Assembly: GCA_052388025.1 (NCBI GenBank) | Contig: JBQTIP010000020.1 | Location: 1-64,000, forward strand | DNA length: 64,000 nt | DNA from: JBQTIP01 sp052388025 | Lineage (GTDB): Bacteria; Actinomycetota; UBA4738; HRBIN12 | Reading direction: 5' to 3' | Shown: piece after piece, positions 33,905 through 42,884 of the stretch | Position numbering within the stretch: the first letter of the stretch is position 1 | Layout of the letters: the number at the start of each line of letters is the position of its first letter | Position numbers and translations under genes: made by a program | The notes under the pieces: generated by a model | Database searches by the model: none | What the model was told of the DNA's origin: nothing | What the model saw: the letters and a program-made list of their open reading frames with translations, nothing else

Positions 33905-35488
33905 TCATTCGGGGAGCACGATGAAACGCGTGCTCTCGGCCCCGATCGAGCGCGCGATCTCCTCCACCACATCGGGCGGGATCGGGCCGTCGACGGTGAG
34001 CCCCATGAGCGCCTGCCCGCCCGCGGACTTCCGGCCCACGTCCATCGTCGCGATGTTGATCTCGTGCTCGCCGAGGATCGTTCCCACCTTCCCGATCACC
34101 CCGGGCCGGTCCTCGTACGTGAAGAACAGCATGTATTGAGCCGGCGGCATCTCCAGGTCGAAGTCGAACACGCGCGTCACCCTCTCGGCGTCGCTCTTGC
34201 CGACCAGCGTGCCTGCCACGGAGACCTCTCCGCCGTCGGTCTCGCCCCGGATCGCGATGAGGTTCACGTAGTCCCGGGATACCGCCGAGCGCGTCTCGGA
34301 GACCGCCACTCCCCGCTCCCGCGCGATGATCGGGGCGTTCACGAACGACAGCGGCTCGTGGACCACGCCCGAGAGGCATCCCTTGACGACGGCGAGCGTG
34401 AGCACGCGCGTGTCCGCCTCGGCGATCCGCCCGAGGTAACCGCACTCGATCGCGCGCACGGCGCCCTCGGCGAGGCCGGTGAGCAGCGCGCCCAGCCGCT
34501 CCGCGAGCGGCATGAACAGCCGAACGCTCTCGGACACCTCGGCGCCCGCCGGGACGTTCACCGCATGGGGGACGAACTCGCCGCGGAGCCCCAGGCGCAC
34601 CATCTCCGCGATCGAGGCCCCGGCCTTGTCCTGGGCCTCGATCGTCGACGCGCCGAGGTGCGGCGTCACCACGACATCGTCCAGCCCGAAGAGCGGGCTC
34701 TCAGTGGTCGGCTCCTCGTCGAAGACGTCGAGGGCCGCCCCGGCAAGGTGGCCGTCCTTCAGCGCCTTCGCGAGTGCTTCCTCGTCCACGATCCCGCCGC
34801 GGGCCGTGTTCACGAGCCTCGAGCCCTCCTTCATCAAAGACAGCTCACGGTCGCCGATCAGTCCCTCGGTGTCGGCGGTGCGCGGGAGATGGATCGTCAC
34901 GAAGTCGGCCTGAACGAGGGCGGCCTCGAGCGTCGGCATCAGCTCGACGCCCATCTCCTTCGCGTGCTCGCGGGGCACGTAGGGGTCGAACGCAATGACG
35001 CGCATCCCGAACGCCGCCGCGCGCTGCGCCACCATGGAGCCGACGCGGCCCAGGCCGACGATCGCGAGCGTCTTGCCGGCGAGCTCCACCCCCTGGTACT
35101 TCGAGCGCTCCCACGTCCCCTGCTTCAGCGAGGCGCTGGCCTCGGGGATGTTCCGTGCCTGGGCGAGGAGGAGCGCGAACGTGTGCTCGGCCGCCGAGAC
35201 GATATTCGACTGCGGCGCGTTAACCACAATCACGCCGTGGCGCGTAGCGGCTTCGACGTCGACGTTGTCGAGGCCGATGCCGGCGCGGGCGACCACCTTC
35301 AGATTCCGGGCCGCCTCGATCACCTCAGCGGTCACGGAGGTCTGCGAGCGGACGACGAGCGCGTCGTAGGGGCCGATCGCCTCGGCCAGGCCGCCCGAGG
35401 CGAGCTCCGGGCGCACGTCGACCTGGAAGTCCTTCCGCAACAGGTCGAGGCCGCGCTCCGAGAGCGGCTCGGTGACCAGGACGCGCAC
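33905..35488 (-). CDS. serA: D-3-phosphoglycerate dehydrogenase
   Basis: 527 residues from GTG 35488, two bases after the upstream stop. First enzyme of phosphorylated serine synthesis, NAD-dependent. GLGRVG at 145-150 binds NAD; the catalytic Arg is in NTARGG near 230, the Glu in DEEP near 259 and His277 in TPHLGAST. An allosteric substrate-binding (ASB) domain (about 315-445) and a C-terminal ACT domain (from about 452) give the long actinobacterial form, normally inhibited by serine. It is directly coupled to a class V aminotransferase that probably supplies the next step. Confidence 0.96.
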   Translation of the reverse strand: MRVLVTEPLSERGLDLLRKDFQVDVRPELASGGLAEAIGPYDALVVRSQTSVTAEVIEAARNLKVVARAGIGLDNVDVEAATRHGVIVVNAPQSNIVSAAEHTFALLLAQARNIPEASASLKQGTWERSKYQGVELAGKTLAIVGLGRVGSMVAQRAAAFGMRVIAFDPYVPREHAKEMGVELMPTLEAALVQADFVTIHLPRTADTEGLIGDRELSLMKEGSRLVNTARGGIVDEEALAKALKDGHLAGAALDVFDEEPTTESPLFGLDDVVVTPHLGASTIEAQDKAGASIAEMVRLGLRGEFVPHAVNVPAGAEVSESVRLFMPLAERLGALLTGLAEGAVRAIECGYLGRIAEADTRVLTLAVVKGCLSGVVHEPLSFVNAPIIARERGVAVSETRSAVSRDYVNLIAIRGETDGGEVSVAGTLVGKSDAERVTRVFDFDLEMPPAQYMLFFTYEDRPGVIGKVGTILGEHEINIATMDVGRKSAGGQALMGLTVDGPIPPDVVEEIARSIGAESTRFIVLPE

Positions 35489-35490
35489 GG

Positions 35491-36639
35491 CTACGCCTGA
35501 GCGAAGATGTCCTCGGCCGCGGCCACGGCCGCGCCGCGCTTCACCGGATAGCCCATACGCTCGAGCGTGATCTCGAGGGCGGCAAGGCCCCGGATCATGT
35601 CCAGCCGGTCGTAGTAGCCGAGGTGGCCGATCCGGAAGACCTTCCCCTTCAGCGGCCCCTGCCCCGGGGCGAGGATCACGCCGTGGTCGGCGCGCACGGC
35701 GGCCACCAGCTCGTCGCCGTCGATCCCTTCGGGGGCCCGGATCGCCGTCACGGCCCACGCCCGCTCGGGGTGATCCCCGAACAGGTCGAGGCCGAGCGCC
35801 TTCACGCCGTTCTTCACGGCCCTCGACAGCAGCTCCTGGCGAGCGAGCGCCGCCTCGATCCCGTCCTGGAAGTACAGGCGAAGCGCCGCCTGAAGCCCTT
35901 GCATAAGCGAGATGGCCGGCGTGAACGGGTTCTCCGGGTTCTTGAGCTCGTAGGAGGCCTTGTACATCGCCCAGTCGAAGTAGAAGCGCGGGTTCTGGGC
36001 GCTCTTCGTCGCCTCCCACGCGGCCGGAGAGATCGCGACGAACGAGAGCCCGGGAGTCGCCGACAGCGCCTTCTGTGAGCCGCTCACGGCCACGTCGATC
36101 CCCCAGGCGTCCGTCTCGAAGGGAACCGCGCCGAGAGAGGAGACGCAGTCCACGACGGTCAGGGCGCCGGCCGACCTCGCCGCGCGCGCCACGGCTTCGA
36201 CGTCGTGGATCACCCCGGTCGATGTCTCGCTCTGCTGGACGAGCACCGCCTTGGTCGGTCCCTCGGCGAGCGCCGCCTCGACGTCCAGCGGGACGACGGC
36301 CCGGCCCCACTCGTAGTCGATGGTGCGCACGTCGAGCTTGAACGCCCGCCCGATCTTCGCGAAGCGCTCCCCGAAGAACCCCGCCACGGGCACGACCACG
36401 CGGTCGCCGGGGGAGAACAGGTTCGCGACCGCCGACTCCAGCCCGCCGGTGCCCGACGACGCGAAGATCAGCACGTCGTTCTCGGTCTTGTAGAGGCGCT
36501 TCAGGTCCTCGGTGACCTCGCGGAGCAGGTTCCCGTAGCCGGGGCCCCGGTGGTACACGAGGGGACTGCCCTGGGCGAGGAAGACCTCAGGGGGAACGGG
36601 GGTCGGACCGGGGGCCAGGATGATCTCGGGCCTGTGCAT
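35491..36639 (-). CDS. Class V aminotransferase (serine pathway)
   Basis: 382 residues from ATG 36639, with AAGGAG 11 bases upstream. The PLP lysine is in SGSQKALSATPG, and the start motif LAPGPTPVPPEV is that of alanine-glyoxylate/serine-pyruvate aminotransferases. In several bacteria and archaea lacking typical SerC, a protein of this kind is encoded next to serA and acts in serine synthesis, so a phosphoserine or serine-glyoxylate transaminase role is likely. It lies 2 bp upstream of serA on the same strand. Glycine/glyoxylate metabolism is the alternative. Confidence 0.9.
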   Translation of the reverse strand: MHRPEIILAPGPTPVPPEVFLAQGSPLVYHRGPGYGNLLREVTEDLKRLYKTENDVLIFASSGTGGLESAVANLFSPGDRVVVPVAGFFGERFAKIGRAFKLDVRTIDYEWGRAVVPLDVEAALAEGPTKAVLVQQSETSTGVIHDVEAVARAARSAGALTVVDCVSSLGAVPFETDAWGIDVAVSGSQKALSATPGLSFVAISPAAWEATKSAQNPRFYFDWAMYKASYELKNPENPFTPAISLMQGLQAALRLYFQDGIEAALARQELLSRAVKNGVKALGLDLFGDHPERAWAVTAIRAPEGIDGDELVAAVRADHGVILAPGQGPLKGKVFRIGHLGYYDRLDMIRGLAALEITLERMGYPVKRGAAVAAAEDIFAQA

Positions 36640-36709
36640 CGTTCGGGTCACTCCTTGCAATGATCAGTTTGCCGGACCGAACGCCAGCGGGCCAGCGTAT
36701 CATCTGGTG

Positions 36710-36727
36710 GCCGCCTCACCGGGCGGC
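36710..36727 (+). promoter_or_regulatory. Short terminator-like hairpin before the ABC permease
   Basis: GCCGCC (36710-36715), loop TCACCG, GGCGGC (36722-36727), then GCTTTT. The stem is followed by four T and lies 11 bp before the permease ATG at 36739, which has no recognisable Shine-Dalgarno site. It looks like a weak intrinsic terminator or attenuator in the divergent gap with the aminotransferase gene. Confidence 0.3.
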
Positions 36728-36738
36728 GCTTTTCGCGT

Positions 36739-39700
36739 ATGGCGACCATCGTGTTCCTGCTGAAGCGCTTCGTCGCCCAGCGGCTGCTGGGACTGGCGAT
36801 CGTGGTCACGCTGGCGTTCACGGTCGGCGTGTTGGTGGCCGGCCCGATCTACGCGGAGGCGGCGCGGGAGGCGATCCTGTCCTCCGCCCTCAGCACGGCG
36901 CCCGTGCAGATCAAGAACGTCCGGTTCGCGACGTATGGCGACGCCGAGTTCGCCTGGGTCGACGCGGACGCGATCGTGCAGGGCGCGACCGCGGGGCTGC
37001 CGGTGATGAAGATCGTGCGGCAAGGCCGGGCCACGATCCGGCTTGAAGCCGGCGCGGAGCCGATCTCGGTCCCGGTGCTGTTCAGGGACGGCGCCGCCGA
37101 CCACCTTCCGTTCAAGGGGGAGCCGCCGGAGGGACCCGGGGAGATGGCCCTCCCAGTGACCGTCGCGAGGTTCCTTGACATCCGGGTAGGCGACGCCGTG
37201 ACCGTCACCGGCCCGACCGGCGTGCAGGCAGAGCTCGATGTCACCGGCACGTTCGGCGACCCCGACCGCGGTGACCCGTTCTGGTACGGCCCACTGATCC
37301 CGTTCCCCTCGCAGGACTCCACCGAGCTGCCGCCCGTGCTGCTCGACCGGAGCGGCTATCTCCCACTGGCGAAAGACGTCGACCTGGTGACGGAGTTCGT
37401 CTGGGACGACTACCTCACGCTGGAAGCAGTGCCGTTCGTCGGGGCCGAGCGGATCCCCGGCCTCATCCGGCAGGCGAACGACCAGCTCCGCCTGACCCCC
37501 GAGTTCCGGCGGCTCAGAACGACGAGCGGCCTCGCAACGCTCATGGAGCTGGTCCGCCAGCGCATCGCGAACCTGCGGGTGCCGATCTACCTCGTCGTGT
37601 TCCAGATCGGGGCCGTGACCCTGGCAGTGCTGGCCGGCGTCGGCTCGCTCACGCTCACGCGACAGTCCTTCGAGCTGGCGGTCCTTCGGAGCCGGGGGTT
37701 CTCGCGCGGGAAGCTCATCGCCGCCCAAGGGGTGCAGGCGGTGCTGTCGGCGGCCGTCGCCTTCCCGCTCGGCCTCTTGATCGGCGTGGCGCTCGCACGC
37801 CTGGCATCGGAGTCGAACGGCCCGTCGCTCCCGGGCGTGCTGTTCCCGGTCCGGATCACCGGCATCGCGCAGATCCTCGGGCTCGTCGGCGCCGCGCTCG
37901 GCGCGCTCATCCTGCTGCTGCTCTCGCTCCCCCACGTCGCCCGCACGATCCTGGAGGAGCGGCGCCTCCTGTCCCGGGAGGCGCGGCCGCTGCTCGCGCG
38001 CTACCCGGTCGAGGCGTTCGTGGCTCCCCTCGGCATCTTCGCGTTCATCGAGGTGCGCAACCGCGGGTTCCTGCCGGTCACGCAGCGGGGCTCGCTCGAT
38101 CCGCTCGTGCTGCTCGCGCCGACGCTGCTCCTGTTTGCGGCCTCGTTCCTGGCGCTCCGGCTGCTTCTGCTGCTGCTTCGCCGGTTCGACCGCTCGATCG
38201 GCCGGGTGCGCAGCCTGCCGCTCTACCTTGCCGGCCGGCGGCTCGGGCGCTCGCCGGGCGCGAGCTTCGCGACGTCGCTGCTGTTGGTCCTGTCGGTCGG
38301 CCTGCTCGTCGTTTCGACGTCCTACCGGGCGATCGTCATCCGCAACCACGAGGACAGCGCGCACCAGCAAGTCGGCTCGGACTGGAACATCCAGGTGGCT
38401 GCGCCGGAGCAGACGTTGCTAGCGCTCCAGGGCGTGCCGCCCGGCATGACGCCGGTCGTGCGCACCCAGCCGTCGTTCGAGACCGGCAGCTTCCCGACCT
38501 CCCCGACGGCCCTCGGGATCGACCCCGCGACGTTCGCCTCGGGGGGCTGGTGGCGCGAGGACTACTCCGACATGTCGCTCGCCGAAATCCTGTCCCGCCT
38601 GCAGTCGCCGGTGCCCGGCCAGCCGCTTCCGCCGGGCGCCGGGACGCTCCGCGCCACCGTCGATGCCACCAAGGAGATCGACGGCCTGGTCCTGCTCGCC
38701 ACCGTCGAGGGGCCGGGGGCGCGGGTCTCGGTGCTCTCGATGGGCGCGCTTCGCCCCGGAGCCAACACCTACGAGGTCGGCCTGGAGGGAGCCGATCGCG
38801 TCCTGTCGATCGCCGTCCAGGACCCGGGCACGCGTGACCTGCCGGGGAAGGTTCGGCTCACGATCGAAGGTGTCGAGGCCGACAGCCAGGCGGTGAGCCT
38901 CTCGGGCTGGGAGCCGATCGGATGGCGGAGCAGCGAGGGGATGATCCGCCCGGAGGGCGGGGGCCTCAAGCGAACTATCCGACGCGGCGCCGGGCACGGG
39001 ATCGGAGGCATCGCACCGGCCCTGGGACCACTCCCGGCCCTCGCGTCGCCCGGGATCGTTGCGTCTCAGGGCGAGGTCTTCGAGGCCACGGTCGGCGCGC
39101 AGCTGCTGGAGTTCCGGACCGTGGCCGAGGCGGACGCCTTCCCCACCGTCTCAGGCGAGTTCATCGTGGTCTCGACTCCGGCCCTGCTCTCCGCCGCGGC
39201 GCGCATCCCCGAGGCGGGGCTGTCCCTCTCCGAGATGTGGGCCATGGGTGACCGCGACCCGCGGCCCGCCCTCTCCGCCGCCTCGTTCATCGTGGGGCGA
39301 ACCCAGAACGCGGCGCCGATCGTCGCCATCCTGTCGCAGCTCCCACAGAGCCTCGCGGTCGGCATGCACTTCGCCGCGGCGGCCGGCGGCCTGGGCCTGG
39401 TCGTGATCGGCGTGGCGGTCGGCCTGTACTTCGGAGAGCGGCGGCGCGAGTTCGAGTTCGCGTCGCTCCGCGGGATGGGGACCGAGCCCGGGCAGATCTC
39501 CCGCGTGCTGCTGCTGGAGCAGAGCCTGCTGATCGGCTTCGCGATCGTGGCCGGCGCCGGACTCGGCTTCGCGATCCTGCGGCTGATGATCCCCTACGTC
39601 GGCAAGAGCCTCGGCGCCGCCTTCCCCGCCCCGGTCCTGGTGGTCGACTGGCGCTCCCTCGGCATCTCCTGGCTCGCCATCGTGCTTGCGACGGGGATCG

Positions 39701-39771
39701 GCCTTCTTGCGGCGCTCCGGGCGCTGCTCCGCTCGTCGGTTACGTCGGTGCTTCGAGGCGAGGCGGAATGA
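36739..39771 (+). CDS. ABC transporter permease, FtsX family, large
   Basis: 1010 residues. An N-terminal membrane helix (about 10-35) precedes a large extracytoplasmic region; FtsX-type core helices lie at about 280-400, with further membrane segments near 455-480 and 515-540, a second extracytoplasmic domain of about 330 residues, and a C-terminal FtsX block from about 880 to the end. This double-FtsX layout is of the MacB/YknZ or lipoprotein-release type, working as a mechanotransmission exporter rather than a classical channel. It overlaps the first ATPase gene by 4 bp (ATGA), and two ATPase genes follow. The cargo is unknown; lipid, peptide or drug are options. Confidence 0.9.
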   Translation: MATIVFLLKRFVAQRLLGLAIVVTLAFTVGVLVAGPIYAEAAREAILSSALSTAPVQIKNVRFATYGDAEFAWVDADAIVQGATAGLPVMKIVRQGRATIRLEAGAEPISVPVLFRDGAADHLPFKGEPPEGPGEMALPVTVARFLDIRVGDAVTVTGPTGVQAELDVTGTFGDPDRGDPFWYGPLIPFPSQDSTELPPVLLDRSGYLPLAKDVDLVTEFVWDDYLTLEAVPFVGAERIPGLIRQANDQLRLTPEFRRLRTTSGLATLMELVRQRIANLRVPIYLVVFQIGAVTLAVLAGVGSLTLTRQSFELAVLRSRGFSRGKLIAAQGVQAVLSAAVAFPLGLLIGVALARLASESNGPSLPGVLFPVRITGIAQILGLVGAALGALILLLLSLPHVARTILEERRLLSREARPLLARYPVEAFVAPLGIFAFIEVRNRGFLPVTQRGSLDPLVLLAPTLLLFAASFLALRLLLLLLRRFDRSIGRVRSLPLYLAGRRLGRSPGASFATSLLLVLSVGLLVVSTSYRAIVIRNHEDSAHQQVGSDWNIQVAAPEQTLLALQGVPPGMTPVVRTQPSFETGSFPTSPTALGIDPATFASGGWWREDYSDMSLAEILSRLQSPVPGQPLPPGAGTLRATVDATKEIDGLVLLATVEGPGARVSVLSMGALRPGANTYEVGLEGADRVLSIAVQDPGTRDLPGKVRLTIEGVEADSQAVSLSGWEPIGWRSSEGMIRPEGGGLKRTIRRGAGHGIGGIAPALGPLPALASPGIVASQGEVFEATVGAQLLEFRTVAEADAFPTVSGEFIVVSTPALLSAAARIPEAGLSLSEMWAMGDRDPRPALSAASFIVGRTQNAAPIVAILSQLPQSLAVGMHFAAAAGGLGLVVIGVAVGLYFGERRREFEFASLRGMGTEPGQISRVLLLEQSLLIGFAIVAGAGLGFAILRLMIPYVGKSLGAAFPAPVLVVDWRSLGISWLAIVLATGIGLLAALRALLRSSVTSVLRGEAE

Positions 39772-40607
39772 TCGACGACCCGCTCGTCCGCTTCCGCCAC
39801 GTGTACAAGGTCTACCGCGTCGCCGATACCGGCGTCGTGGCGCTCGGCGGGGTCGACTTCGAGGTCCACCGGAGCGAGTTCCTGGCGGTCGTGGGCCCGA
39901 GCGGGTCGGGGAAGTCGACCATCCTGAACATGGTTGGCGGCCTCGACCGCCCGACGGCGGGCGTCGTGGAGGTGGACGACCACGACCTGGGACGTCTGAG
40001 CGAGGAGGAGCTCACCGTCTACCGACGAGACAAGGTCGGGTTCGTGTGGCAGGGCACGGCGCGGAACCTGGTTCCGTACCTGACGGTACGCGGGAACGTG
40101 GAGCTGCCGCTCACGGCCAAACAACAGGTCGGCGTGACCCGCCGCCGACGCTCCGATGAGCTCCTGGAGGTCGTCGGGCTCCGTGACCGGGCGCAACACA
40201 GGCCCGGGCAGCTCTCCGGCGGCGAGCAGCAACGCGTGGCGGTGGCCGTGGCGCTGGCCAACGTCCCGAAGCTCCTGCTCGCCGACGAGCCCACGGCCGA
40301 GCTGGATAGCGAGTCCGCCGAGCTCGTCCTTTCCGCCTTCCGCGCCGTGAACCGGGAGTTCGGCGTCACGATCGTCATGGTGACGCACGACCTGATCGCC
40401 GCTCGCAGCGCCGGCCGTGCCATCCGGCTACGCGACGGACGCCTGCTTGCGGAGGGAGTCGCCGTCGAGCCGGTCGGCGACGACGGGCGGCTTCGACTCC
40501 CCGAGGAGGCCGTGGAGACGCTCCTCGGCCACGACCTCGAGGTGGAGGTCGTAGGTGGGGAGGTCCGCGTCCGGCGCCGGGGCGAGCGGGGGGCGGATCA
40601 TGGCTGA
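39768..40607 (+). CDS. ABC transporter ATP-binding protein 1 (MacB/LolD-like)
   Basis: 279 residues. Walker A GPSGSGKST, signature LSGGEQQRVAVA, Walker B LLADEPTAELD and the switch His in MVTHD are all canonical. A C-terminal extension of about 50 residues follows the core. The start overlaps the permease stop by 4 bp and the end overlaps the second ATPase by 8 bp, so permease and both ATPases are one tight operon. It powers the FtsX-type permease from the cytoplasm. Confidence 0.95.
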   Translation: MIDDPLVRFRHVYKVYRVADTGVVALGGVDFEVHRSEFLAVVGPSGSGKSTILNMVGGLDRPTAGVVEVDDHDLGRLSEEELTVYRRDKVGFVWQGTARNLVPYLTVRGNVELPLTAKQQVGVTRRRRSDELLEVVGLRDRAQHRPGQLSGGEQQRVAVAVALANVPKLLLADEPTAELDSESAELVLSAFRAVNREFGVTIVMVTHDLIAARSAGRAIRLRDGRLLAEGVAVEPVGDDGRLRLPEEAVETLLGHDLEVEVVGGEVRVRRRGERGADHG

Positions 40608-41313
40608 GCCGCTGCTCCAGGCGACGGCCATCGTGCGCCGGTACCGAGGCGCTCATGGAGTGACGGCCGTGCGTGGAGCGTCGCTCGAGCTGCATCCCAA
40701 GAGCTTCGTCGCGCTCATGGGGCCATCGGGGTCGGGCAAGACCACCTTCCTCGGGGTGCTGTCCGGCCTCGACCGGCCCGACGCCGGGGAGATCCGCTGG
40801 CACGGCCGGCCGATCGGAGACATGTCCTTCCGGGAAGGGGTCGTCCTTCGCCGGTCCGGCATGGGAATCGTCTTCCAGAGCTTCGGACTGCTTCCCACGC
40901 TATCGGCGGTGGAGAACGTGGAGCTGCCGCTCCGGGTCGCAGGAGCGGACCTCGAAGAGAGCCGCGAGCGGGCGGCCACGTGGCTCACCCGACTCGGGCT
41001 CGCCGACCGGCTGGAGAATCGGACCTTCGAGCTGTCGGCCGGACAGCAGCAGCGCGTGGCCGTGGCCCGTGCGCTGATAACGGAGCCGGAGGTAGTGCTG
41101 GCCGACGAGCCGATCGCCGAGGTCGACACCGAGAACGCGGACCTGATCCTAGACGCGCTCTGGGAGGTCATCCGCCGCGGCGGCGCCGTGCTCGCCGCCA
41201 CCCACAACCCCGAGGCGCTGCTGTACGCGAACCGCGTCGTCCTGTTTCGCGACGGGCAGATAGAGGCCGAGGGAACGCCGGCGGAGCTCGCCTCGCGCGT
41301 GACGACCGACTAG
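40600..41313 (+). CDS. ABC transporter ATP-binding protein 2
   Basis: 237 residues from ATG 40600, overlapping ATPase 1 by 8 bp. Walker A GPSGSGKTT, signature LSAGQQQRVAVA, Walker B VVLADEPIAEVD and the switch His in AATHN are intact, though the signature has A for G and the Walker B follower is I for T relative to the first ATPase. The two ATPases therefore probably form an asymmetric heterodimer under the single large permease. A palindromic CTAGTC/GACTAG covers its stop. Confidence 0.95.
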   Translation: MAEPLLQATAIVRRYRGAHGVTAVRGASLELHPKSFVALMGPSGSGKTTFLGVLSGLDRPDAGEIRWHGRPIGDMSFREGVVLRRSGMGIVFQSFGLLPTLSAVENVELPLRVAGADLEESRERAATWLTRLGLADRLENRTFELSAGQQQRVAVARALITEPEVVLADEPIAEVDTENADLILDALWEVIRRGGAVLAATHNPEALLYANRVVLFRDGQIEAEGTPAELASRVTTD

Positions 41314-41397
41314 TCCATCCCAGACTAGATAGGTGCGGGGGCCTTCGCTCCGCTTGCCTTTCCATCCCCAACCCCGCTCCGCGAAGCCCCCCGCACC
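41310..41397. repeat. Inverted repeats after the ABC operon, probable terminator
   Basis: CTAGTC (41310-41315) and GACTAG (41323-41328) form a 6-bp stem over the ATPase 2 stop. Further on, a 17-base arm at 41332-41348 (GGTGCGGGGG start) pairs with 41381-41397 with one mismatch, leaving a 32-base loop. No T-run follows. The pair of structures is the only feature in the first part of the 341-bp gap between 41313 and 41655 and may end transcription of the ABC operon and the opposing oxidoreductase gene. Confidence 0.45.
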
Positions 41398-41425
41398 CCA
41401 AGCCGCCACGGCTCCAAGGGTCGGG

Positions 41426-41575
41426 TCAGAACCGGAGGGACTTCCAGACGTCCTCGCCGCGGTCGCGTAGATCCTCGGCGAAGTCCTCGCGGACTCGCGG
41501 GGTGCGGCCGAGCACGCGGTCCATCAGGGACCGATGCCCCTTCCGCCGGCCGACCGACCGAGCCACCGCGTCCAT
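41426..41575 (-). CDS. Possible small protein, 49 residues
   Basis: An ATG at 41575 opens a 49-codon frame ending TGA 41426, below the usual length cut-off. The peptide is rich in Arg, Asp and Glu, includes VARSVGRRKG and DFAEDLRDRGEDVW, and reads like a short helical protein. The ribosome site is weak and no homologue is known to me. It lies downstream of the flavoprotein reductase gene on the same strand, in an otherwise empty gap. Treat as tentative. Confidence 0.3.
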   Translation of the reverse strand: MDAVARSVGRRKGHRSLMDRVLGRTPRVREDFAEDLRDRGEDVWKSLRF

Positions 41576-41654
41576 CTTCGCGTCTCGGATGCGGCGCTGG
41601 AGGTTGAGGTCTCAGGTGGGGTGCGTCGCAATCGGGCTGAACACGCTGGCCCTT

Positions 41655-42881
41655 TCAGTCGGTCTCTTGAGGCAGGAGCTTGCGGACGTCGACGTCGGGG
41701 TCCCGGAGGGCGGCTGGGTCCGGGCGAGCTCGGGCCTTGATCAGCGACATCGAGCGTCGCACGTCGCGCGGCCAGTTGAGACTCACCGTGGAGAGGACGA
41801 CGCCGTCCTTCAGCAGGAAGGCCGCGAAGCTCCGTTCCTCGAGGCTTCCGCGGATCACCGTCTCGTCCCACTCCCTGGCGAACCCGGCCATCTGGAGGTT
41901 GGCGTCGTACTGATCGGACCAGAACCAGTGAGGGTCGTCGAAGACCTGGCCGCGACCGAGCATGTTGCGCGCGGCGACCTCTCCCATCTTGATCGCGTTG
42001 TCGTAGTGCTCGACCCGGATGCGGCCGAACACCGGGTGATCGTGGCTGGCAACGTCGCCGGCCGCGAACACTCCGGGCACGCTCGTCTCGAGGCGCGCGT
42101 CCACTTCGATGCCCCGGTCGGCCGCGACCGCCAGGCCCTCGGCCGGCTCGGTCACCGGCTCGACACCGACGCCGACCACTGCGAAGTCGCACTCGATCTT
42201 GCGGCCCTCCTTCGTCACGACCGCTTCGACACGGCCGTTCCCATCGAAGCGCTCCACGGTTTCTTTGAATATCATCTCGACGCCGTGATCGCGGTGCAGC
42301 CCCTCCAGGACCCGGCCGATCTCGGGGCCGAGAACTCGATAGAGCGGAGTCTCGAAGGGCTCGACGACCGTTACGTCCACGCCGAGATGGCGGAGCGAGG
42401 CCGCCACCTCGGCGCCGATGAAGCCCATGCCGGCGAGAACGACCCGTCCGCCGCGCGCGGCGGCCTCTCGGATGCGATCGGCATCCTGGGCAAAACGCAG
42501 GTCCAGCACTCCCGGAAGGTCCGCCCCGGAGACAGAGAGGCGCCGGTTCCGGCTCCCGGTCGCGATGAGGGCCCTGTCGAACGCCACCAGCTCGTCGCCC
42601 TGCAGCACGACCGCGCGATCCACCACGTCGATCCGCTCTGCCCGGGTTCCGAACCGCATCTCGATGCCGTGCTCCGCCCACCAGCCCTCCGGGCGAACGA
42701 AGCCTCTCTCCAGCGGCTGCTCGCCGCGCAGGTATTCCTTCGACAGAGGGGGCCGCTCGTAGGGCGGCAGCGGCTCCGCGCCGATCAGCACGAGGCGGCC
42801 CTCGAAGCCCTCCTCGCGAAGCGTCGCCGCCGCCGTCCCGCCGCAGAGGCTGGCGCCGACGATGGCGAACGTATCCCTCAT
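41655..42881 (-). CDS. FAD/NAD(P)-dependent ferredoxin reductase-type oxidoreductase
   Basis: 408 residues of the rubredoxin/ferredoxin reductase family (rhodocoxin reductase-, putidaredoxin reductase- and BphA4-like). The FAD Rossmann motif is FAIVGASLCGG near residues 5-15, the NAD motif is VVLAGMGFIGAEVA, and GVFAAGDVA marks the second FAD site. YERPPLSKEYL is a hallmark of this group. It should move electrons from NAD(P)H to the Rieske ferredoxin encoded 3 bp upstream. No oxygenase is adjacent. Final acceptors could be a P450 or a Rieske oxygenase elsewhere. Confidence 0.92.
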   Translation of the reverse strand: MRDTFAIVGASLCGGTAAATLREEGFEGRLVLIGAEPLPPYERPPLSKEYLRGEQPLERGFVRPEGWWAEHGIEMRFGTRAERIDVVDRAVVLQGDELVAFDRALIATGSRNRRLSVSGADLPGVLDLRFAQDADRIREAAARGGRVVLAGMGFIGAEVAASLRHLGVDVTVVEPFETPLYRVLGPEIGRVLEGLHRDHGVEMIFKETVERFDGNGRVEAVVTKEGRKIECDFAVVGVGVEPVTEPAEGLAVAADRGIEVDARLETSVPGVFAAGDVASHDHPVFGRIRVEHYDNAIKMGEVAARNMLGRGQVFDDPHWFWSDQYDANLQMAGFAREWDETVIRGSLEERSFAAFLLKDGVVLSTVSLNWPRDVRRSMSLIKARARPDPAALRDPDVDVRKLLPQETD

Positions 42882-42884
42882 CGG

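Noticed and set aside
36700..38370. 556-codon minus-strand open frame
   Set aside because: Antisense to the ABC permease; Arg/Gln-rich and without recognisable domains.
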